Below are positions 7,194 through 12,344 of a DNA stretch of 12,344 nucleotides, piece by piece. Made by a program: the position numbers and the translations under genes. This DNA is from JAVVPL01 sp036655775 (GTDB lineage Bacteria > Bacteroidota > Bacteroidia > Bacteroidales > P3): NCBI GenBank assembly GCA_036655775.1, contig JAVVPL010000061.1, positions 1 through 12,344 of the forward strand. Reading direction: 5' to 3'. Position 1 is the stretch's first letter. Each line of letters starts with the position of its first letter. Under the pieces are notes generated by a model. That model was not told the DNA's origin. It made no database searches and was given only the letters and a program-made list of their open reading frames with translations.

Positions 7194-8012
7194 ATGAAAA
7201 CTTATTTTCCAAATTTGTTGGCAGCAGTTCTAGCTTGTTGCTTTGCTGTGAGTGCATCTAGTGTATTGGCCACTTCTTGCAGTTTTATAAAGGACCAAAA
7301 TATAGAAACTACAGGCCCTGTAGCCAAAGTAAATCGGAATCTTGCAAATTTTAATTCCATAGATGTATGCTGTGGATTTAAAGTGAGTTTAAGTATGGGG
7401 AGTGCGGATAGCGTAGTGGTAGAAGCGGCGGAGAGTTTGATGCCCTACATAGAAACTTTTGTCAAAGAGGGTAAATTGGTGATCCGTATCAAACCCGACT
7501 ATCGTTTTAAATCGATACAAGCGAAGGATAAACCCCATATTTATATATCGGTGAGAAACTTGAACGAAATTGATGCTTCGGGCGGCTCTTCCATTAACAC
7601 GGTGGGCAGTATTCGTTCCGATAAATTTGATTTAAGTTTGTCGGGAGGATCTATTTTTACAGGGGAACTTGCTGCTCAAAATATAGATTGCGACCTCAGT
7701 GGAGGTGCTACGGCCGAACTTATTGCCAATGCGCTTAAATTTGAAATTGATTTAAGTGGAGGATCTATCATCAATTTATCTGGAAATAGTGAACGTTTTG
7801 ATGCAGAGGGCTCGGGTGGAGCAATCTTAAATGCCTATAATTTCTCAACGGATCGAACCCAGTTAAGTTTAAGTGGAGGAAGTACGGCAAAAGTTTGGGT
7901 GAATAAAACCTTGAAAGTAGATGCTTCAGGGGGTTCGGGTGTGTATTATAAGGGAATAGGCGTAGTGACTTCCCAATTGTCGGGCGGCTCTGGCGTGAAA
8001 CAGGTGAAATAA
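7194..8012 (+). CDS. Exported GIN-domain (DUF2807) protein with eight SGG turns
   Basis: The protein has 272 aa if started at ATG 7194; an in-frame ATG at 7164 would add a lysine-rich ten-residue extension before the signal peptide. Residues 1 to about 25 form a signal peptide (MKTYFPNLLAAVLACC, with cleavage plausible after SSVLA). Cysteines within and just after it leave open a lipid anchor, but no lipobox is clean. The rest matches the head-GIN/DUF2807 family of Bacteroidota. It opens with LANFNSIDVCCGFKVSLS, VVVEA and LMPYIETFVKEGKLVIRI, then turns into a repeat fold. SGG or SGGS motifs begin at residues 129, 150, 169, 188, 207, 227, 245 and 263, spaced 18-21 residues, as expected for a stacked beta-helix. 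The family is thought to act at the cell surface, possibly in adhesion, but no biochemical role is established. A strong terminator follows. Confidence 0.88.
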   Translation: MKTYFPNLLAAVLACCFAVSASSVLATSCSFIKDQNIETTGPVAKVNRNLANFNSIDVCCGFKVSLSMGSADSVVVEAAESLMPYIETFVKEGKLVIRIKPDYRFKSIQAKDKPHIYISVRNLNEIDASGGSSINTVGSIRSDKFDLSLSGGSIFTGELAAQNIDCDLSGGATAELIANALKFEIDLSGGSIINLSGNSERFDAEGSGGAILNAYNFSTDRTQLSLSGGSTAKVWVNKTLKVDASGGSGVYYKGIGVVTSQLSGGSGVKQVK

Positions 8013-8031
8013 AATTCTGTAAAATGGACAT

Positions 8032-8074
8032 AAAAAAAGCAAGTGAAATTATTCGTTTCACTTGCTTTTTTTTT
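8032..8074. terminator. Bidirectional intrinsic terminator between the GIN-domain and lipoprotein genes
   Basis: A perfect 17-bp stem (8032-8048 with 8056-8072) closes a 7-nt loop. The core is GCAAGTGAAA/TTTCACTTGC. A run of T continues to 8074 on the plus strand, and seven T follow on the minus strand. It lies between convergent genes and can stop both. Confidence 0.93.
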
Positions 8075-8149
8075 AGGATACTATACAGGGCCAAATTCAT
8101 GAATTGGGTCGAGCTGCTGTATTGTTTAGGTCTTTGGGTGCAAAATAAT

Positions 8150-9145
8150 TTAGTAGTAAAGTATTTGATATTTATAATGGGTCTTTTCAAAAGGGTCTAG
8201 AATGTTGATAGGAAATTTGGCAGCACTATATTCATAGACGAAAGGAACGCGTATGCCATTTTTCTCTACGGCGATGGGATTGTTACAAGAGGCGGAGGTC
8301 ATATTTTCAAAATCTGTAGCATCAATCAATGGAATTGCAATAAGGCGTTCAATTGAATTGTTGGCATCATATTCAAATTTGTATTTGTCTGTACTTTGTT
8401 TCGATTTAGAATTGAGTCCTATCAAATTGTTGTTTTCCCATATTGCTAAGGTGCTTTCGACGGTGTCGGTAGTCCATACGCCATTTACCATGGCAAATTC
8501 TACACAACTCATTAATTTGTTGTTGGCGACACCAATTACATATTTACTAATCGAATAAAATTCGGCTGCATTTTGTGAAGAAATTTCGTTTTTCAACACT
8601 TTCCCCATAAAGTTGGCGCCAGGGTTAGAAGGTTCATCTTGGGGCTGTTTTATTTCCTGAATGATTTCTATGGTGTGATTGTTTGGGTAGGTGTAGGTAT
8701 ACGTTTCATGGTATATGCCTTCTTTTTGTCCGCAAGAAGTTAAACGACCTTGTCCATCATAGGTAAAGAGAACATCTGGTTCTTTGGCATCCTTAACCCA
8801 ATTGTTGTTGATAAAATCGTAGGATTCAATACGTACAAGTTGATTATTAGACCAAATCAATTCTTTTTTATCGTCTTTAAGATATTCAACCCGAATGAGT
8901 TGTTGATTTCTGTTGAATAGGTAATGCGTGGTGTCGGTATCATCAGAAAGTTCAATTTGGATCACTTCTTTGATTCCAAATTTTTGATTGGTAAGAAATA
9001 AAGGTGATTTACTTTCAATAATAGAAGGTACACCTGTGACAAAGGCTTCATCTTCATTTTTGTCTTTGTCTTTGTTGCAAGAAAGGAGAGAGAATGCTAG
9101 ACATAAATACAGCAAGCCCGTAATTTGTTTTGAGATACTTTTCAT
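8150..9145 (-). CDS. Bacteroidota lipoprotein with YD/W repeat, unknown function
   Basis: A 331-aa lipoprotein. The signal sequence MKSISKQITG plus a hydrophobic core ends in the lipobox LLSC, with Cys23 as the lipidated residue. The following NKDKDKNEDEDA-like stretch is charged and acidic, similar to the lipoprotein export signal that sends Bacteroidota lipoproteins to the cell surface; surface display is therefore inferred. The mature part is beta-rich and contains YD (109-110), W116-V, YD (129-130) and GR (133-134). This is the same spacing, within one residue, as in the T9SS cargo protein at 5161-6600. A second YD-like unit (FEYDANN) lies near residue 257. No enzymatic motif was recognised. 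The gene lies 111 nt downstream of the large activase gene on the same strand. It has its own likely promoter, and no terminator was seen between the two, so some readthrough is possible. Confidence 0.85.
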   Translation of the reverse strand: MKSISKQITGLLYLCLAFSLLSCNKDKDKNEDEAFVTGVPSIIESKSPLFLTNQKFGIKEVIQIELSDDTDTTHYLFNRNQQLIRVEYLKDDKKELIWSNNQLVRIESYDFINNNWVKDAKEPDVLFTYDGQGRLTSCGQKEGIYHETYTYTYPNNHTIEIIQEIKQPQDEPSNPGANFMGKVLKNEISSQNAAEFYSISKYVIGVANNKLMSCVEFAMVNGVWTTDTVESTLAIWENNNLIGLNSKSKQSTDKYKFEYDANNSIERLIAIPLIDATDFENMTSASCNNPIAVEKNGIRVPFVYEYSAAKFPINILDPFEKTHYKYQILYY

Positions 9146-9186
9146 AGTTTTTAATTTTAAGAGGTTTGTTTATGTGTTTATTTATA

Positions 9187-9224
9187 ACTTTGCAAAGTAC
9201 CGCTTTTTTATCTTAATATCCAAA
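9187..9224 (-). promoter_or_regulatory. Probable lipoprotein promoter overlapping a 12-bp palindrome
   Basis: On the minus strand TTTG (complement of 9221-9224) is followed after 21 nt by TACTTTG (complement of 9193-9199). This is a -7 box with one spacer base fewer than TAnnTTTG; the distance between the two TTTG elements (24 nt) stays near the canonical 23. The -7 box is embedded in the perfect palindrome ACTTTGCAAAGT (9187-9198), which also creates a TAACTTTG on the plus strand (9185-9192). Transcription would start near 9186, giving a leader of about 40 nt. Confidence 0.5.
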
Positions 9225-9256
9225 TGAAAATACTTAAAATGTTATATTAGTGCATA

Positions 9257-12200
9257 TTAATTTAAATCGTCAATCATCAAATGTAAACGATTAATGATAT
9301 TGGCATCGCTTACCCCACTATCAAAATCTAAAGAAAGTAAATTCATATTGGGATATAATTGTTTGATTTTATTTTCTACGCCTTTTACAACTACTTGATT
9401 GGCAATACATCCAAAAGGTTGTAGACTAATTACATTATTCACATCTGCTTTGGCAAAGGACACAATTTCGGCAGGTAGTAGCCAGCCTTCCCCAAATTGG
9501 GCGGCTAATGAAATTACTTTACTGCCATTTTGGGCTTCTTGATAAATATCGGTAAAAGGAATAAAGAAACGAAAAGTAGAGGCGAGTTGATTGACTTCTT
9601 CTATTTTTTTTCTTATCATTTTGTACAAAGTATCCATCAATAAGCTTGAAATATCCGATTTTTGCAAATTATGCTCCAATCTTGCTTTTGTATTGGGGAA
9701 ACTTTGCATAAAAAAGCTAATCAGTACGGGCGGCACTACTTCTATATCTTGGGCAATTAACCAATCTACAACATTTTTATGTGCAAAGGAATTGAATTTT
9801 AGAAAAATTTCGCCTACAATACCTACTTTTTTTGTGTGTTTATCCTCGGCCAATTCATTGAATTGTTGAGCTGCATGGGCTAATAGATTTAATAAGGCGG
9901 GGGAGTCATTTTGAAGAATAAAACTTTGGGCTTGTTGCAAAAAAGATGTTCGCAATAGGGCGGCTTCTCCCTTTTTACGTTCACGAACCACGGTAGCATG
10001 GTAAAATTTGGAAATGCAATCGCCAAAAAGAATGGCCGACAGTGTAATAGGTAAAATTTTTAACCAATTGATTTTAAATCCTTTTTGGTTTACATTTAAA
10101 CCTGATCCCATGCTGAGTGAAATTACGGGTATATCGGCAAAATCGGCACTCACAAGGGCACTTTTGATAAGGGCAATATAGTTTGACGCACGGCATTGTC
10201 CGCCTGTTTGTGTAATAATTACAGCAATTTTTGAACGATCGTACTTTCCACTAAAGAGGGCTTTCATAATATCACCCACAATGAGCGTGGCAGGATAACA
10301 AACTTCATTATTGGCATATTTTAAACCCATTTCTACCGATTTTGCATCACTGGGAGGTAATACCTCTATTTGATACCCTGCCAAGGTAAGTAACGAAGGA
10401 AGTAAGGGCGAACGGTAGTCGGTAAAATAAGGAACTAAAATGGTTCGATTTTTTTCAGTTTTGCCAAAAGCTTTGGTACTCACAAAAGGTTCTATATTTT
10501 TAGAGGTGATTGCTTTTATTTTAAGACTTTCTACCAAGGAACGGACCCTAAGTCGAAGGGAGCCCATATTATTAATATCGTCAATTTTTAAGGTAGTGGC
10601 ACTTTTGCCATATCGATGTAGGATGCCTTTAATTTCATCAATTAAAAAAGCATCTGGACCGCAACCAAAGGAAGTCATTTGCACAAAATGTACTTCATTT
10701 CCTTGCTGTGCTACCCATTTGGCTGCTTTGAGAATACGGTTAATATAACTCCATTGGGGTACATGATGAATGTCTTGTGAGAGGTCGATGGAAGTGTCGC
10801 CTCGTACAATATCGTCTGAAATTACAGTAATACCCATGGAGGCAATCATTTGAGATAATTTATGTTGTATGAGTGGATCGGTATGATAGGGTCGACCTGC
10901 AAGTAAAATAATTAATTTATTTTCTTTTTTAGCCTTCGCATAAACGGCTAAATTCAGTTCTCTCAATTCTATTTGGTATTGTTTATAGCGTTTCAAGGCC
11001 TTGTCAAAAGCTATATTAATGACCTTGGGAACAATTCCCAAAGATCCCAAATATTCTAAACATGATTTTTTGAGTAAAAGGGTATCTTTGAAAGAAACAA
11101 TGGGTGAGTCGATCGGCAGGGTGATTTGGTCCATAGAGCTTCGGATTACTTCGGAATAGCCCGATACTATAGGACAGTTATAGCTATTGGTTTCATTTTT
11201 TCCATCTTTCATTTCATACACTACATAAGGCATAAATATACGATCAATGTTTTTGGTACTCAAATTCACAATATGACTATGTACTAATTTGGCAGGAAAA
11301 CAAATGCTATCCGACATCACTGTGGATAATACGTTTTCATAAGCTTGAAAACTAGAAGGGTCGGAGAGCTGACAACGAATGCCACAATTGGTAAGCAATT
11401 CTTTCCAAAAAGGATATTCCTCATATAGATTTAATACGCGAGGAATTCCGATTGTTAGAACAGGATTGTCCATAAGAGGGGTTTCTCCCCCAAAAATCTT
11501 TTGATATTTTTGTTCGTATATATTTTCACCTTTTTGTTTTCCGTTTTGGTTATTTGAAAAAACGGTTTCACATTTATTGCCAGAATAATACGCATTGGCG
11601 TTTCCAAATTTGTATTCATTAATTTGACATTTATTTTCACAGCCTTGACAACGTAAACTTTTGACGAGGTAATTCGAGACACTTAACATTTTTTCTAAAG
11701 TCGTATCTAGATTGGTAGTACAATGGTTTTTGGCATATAAGGCACAGCCGTAAGCTCCCATAAGTTCAGGAATATTGCTTCGATAGACCGAGAACCCTAA
11801 AAGTTTTTCAAAAGCACCAACAATAGAATCGTTTTTCATGGTGCCTCCTTGTAGTACCACATGTTTGCCTAATTCGGAAATATTTTTCAATTTCAGTACT
11901 TTGTAAAGGCAATTTTTGACTACCGAATAGGATAGTCCCGCCGCAATATCGGCAACGGTGGCTCCTTCTCTCAAAAATTGTTTGACTTTGGAATTCATAA
12001 ACACTGTGCAACGAGTGCCTAAATCACAGGGATTGGGTGCTAAAGCGGCCGCAGAGGCAAAATCTTCTACTGTGTATTTTAAAGATTTGGCAAAAGTTTC
12101 GATAAATGAACCACAACCCGAAGAGCAAGCTTCATTGATTTCCATACGAGAGATTGTGCCTTTATCTATAAAAATGGCTTTCATATCTTGTCCCCCTATG

Positions 12201-12344
12201 TCGAGAATAAATGAAACTTCAGGGTTTATTTTTTTTGCTGAGGTAAAATGGGCAATGGTTTCAATGATACTCGTATTGAAACTTAAAGCGGCTCGAACCA
12301 ATTCCTCTCCATAGCCTGTGGAACAGCTGCCTTTAATTATTAAT
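9257..12344 (-). CDS. Large acyl-CoA dehydratase activase-like protein with tandem HgdB/DUF2229-like modules (5' partial)
   Basis: About 1,028 codons are visible, and the frame stays open to the right edge. The TTG at 12301 is internal: the codons before it encode KGSCSTGYGEEL, a family motif. Full-length relatives are about 1,400 aa as I recall, so a first ASKHA domain is probably missing. Numbering from the codon at 12343, the ASKHA activase part has DIGGQD (48-53), NEAC with Cys73 and RCTVF with Cys112, which match the two [4Fe-4S] ligands of HgdC, and then VVLQGG. A CxxCxxxC segment follows (232-239). Next come DUF2229-like IGIPRVLNLYEEYPFW (from about 298), DSICFPAK (Cys348), FGCGPDAF (Cys561), NEVCYPAT (Cys682), TGGQCRASNY (Cys717) and FGCIANQV (Cys979). 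HgdC-type activases couple ATP to low-potential electron transfer into 2-hydroxyacyl-CoA dehydratases. The reaction of this fused form is not known to me, and no dehydratase subunits adjoin. Confidence 0.88.
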   Translation of the reverse strand, partial: LIIKGSCSTGYGEELVRAALSFNTSIIETIAHFTSAKKINPEVSFILDIGGQDMKAIFIDKGTISRMEINEACSSGCGSFIETFAKSLKYTVEDFASAAALAPNPCDLGTRCTVFMNSKVKQFLREGATVADIAAGLSYSVVKNCLYKVLKLKNISELGKHVVLQGGTMKNDSIVGAFEKLLGFSVYRSNIPELMGAYGCALYAKNHCTTNLDTTLEKMLSVSNYLVKSLRCQGCENKCQINEYKFGNANAYYSGNKCETVFSNNQNGKQKGENIYEQKYQKIFGGETPLMDNPVLTIGIPRVLNLYEEYPFWKELLTNCGIRCQLSDPSSFQAYENVLSTVMSDSICFPAKLVHSHIVNLSTKNIDRIFMPYVVYEMKDGKNETNSYNCPIVSGYSEVIRSSMDQITLPIDSPIVSFKDTLLLKKSCLEYLGSLGIVPKVINIAFDKALKRYKQYQIELRELNLAVYAKAKKENKLIILLAGRPYHTDPLIQHKLSQMIASMGITVISDDIVRGDTSIDLSQDIHHVPQWSYINRILKAAKWVAQQGNEVHFVQMTSFGCGPDAFLIDEIKGILHRYGKSATTLKIDDINNMGSLRLRVRSLVESLKIKAITSKNIEPFVSTKAFGKTEKNRTILVPYFTDYRSPLLPSLLTLAGYQIEVLPPSDAKSVEMGLKYANNEVCYPATLIVGDIMKALFSGKYDRSKIAVIITQTGGQCRASNYIALIKSALVSADFADIPVISLSMGSGLNVNQKGFKINWLKILPITLSAILFGDCISKFYHATVVRERKKGEAALLRTSFLQQAQSFILQNDSPALLNLLAHAAQQFNELAEDKHTKKVGIVGEIFLKFNSFAHKNVVDWLIAQDIEVVPPVLISFFMQSFPNTKARLEHNLQKSDISSLLMDTLYKMIRKKIEEVNQLASTFRFFIPFTDIYQEAQNGSKVISLAAQFGEGWLLPAEIVSFAKADVNNVISLQPFGCIANQVVVKGVENKIKQLYPNMNLLSLDFDSGVSDANIINRLHLMIDDLN

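Noticed and set aside
8091..8108. Palindrome AATTCATGAATT with outer CC/GG pairs
   Set aside because: It lies beyond the main terminator in a 3' region with no gene start nearby, and a 12-bp A/T-rich palindrome is weak evidence in such a sequence.
7771..8190. 139-codon minus-strand open frame across the end of the GIN-domain gene, the terminator and the end of the lipoprotein gene
   Set aside because: It crosses a perfect bidirectional terminator and overlaps two well-supported genes; the composition is that of a shadow frame.
5161..9145. RHS/YD-type toxin or contact-dependent inhibition system from the YD repeats
   Set aside because: The proteins are short, the repeats are few and degenerate, there is no RHS core or toxin tip motif, and no immunity-like gene adjoins.
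12299..12301. TTG as start of the large activase protein
   Set aside because: The frame stays open upstream to the edge and the preceding codons encode STGYGEEL, a family motif, so the gene is simply cut by the window.
1..12344. CRISPR array, phage or insertion element, tRNA or rRNA, defence island
   Set aside because: No direct repeats with spacers, transposase or integrase frames, cloverleaf-like sequence or recognised defence genes were seen.

Overview
The window comes from a Bacteroidota genome. It is AT-rich. It encodes a protein with a type IX secretion (T9SS) C-terminal sorting domain, a GIN/DUF2807 protein, and a lipoprotein with an acidic/lysine-rich sequence after the lipobox. Its upstream regions carry the Bacteroidota promoter signature TTTG-N19-TAnnTTTG, and start codons follow A-rich leaders rather than Shine-Dalgarno sites. 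The large 2-hydroxyacyl-CoA dehydratase activase-type protein at the right edge fits an anaerobic or facultative lifestyle, but this is inference.

Left third (1-5082, plus strand): the distal part of a high-affinity potassium uptake (Kdp) operon. It holds kdpB (5' end outside the window), kdpC, a stand-alone cytosolic KdpD sensor module, and a separate membrane histidine kinase. kdpC overlaps the KdpD gene by 4 bases; the other gaps are 22 and 16 bases. KdpB and KdpC belong to the K+-translocating P-type ATPase. The two sensor proteins together cover most of what one KdpD polypeptide does in E. coli. kdpA and any response regulator are not in the window.

Middle (5083-9256): a cluster of cell-envelope genes. 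A minus-strand T9SS cargo protein converges on the kdp operon across a perfect 15-bp bidirectional terminator. It is divergent from a small two-helix membrane protein, and a 305-nt region between them holds two face-to-face promoters. A GIN-domain (DUF2807) exported protein with eight regularly spaced SGG turns follows. It converges on a minus-strand lipoprotein across a perfect 17-bp terminator. The lipoprotein and the T9SS protein share a repeat fingerprint (YD-x5-W-V followed by YD-x2-GR) and may be related.

Right third (9257-12344, minus strand): most of a very large activase-like protein, open to the window edge. It has an ASKHA-type activase domain with the two expected Fe-S cysteines, a CxxCxxxC segment, and then what looks like two tandem HgdB/DUF2229-like modules. 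No dehydratase subunits lie beside it.

No RNA genes, CRISPR arrays, insertion sequences or phage genes were seen. The window does not contain an obvious new multi-gene system. The points most worth following are the split Kdp sensor with a nearly loop-less kinase, the duplicated architecture of the activase protein, and the shared repeat in the two surface proteins.
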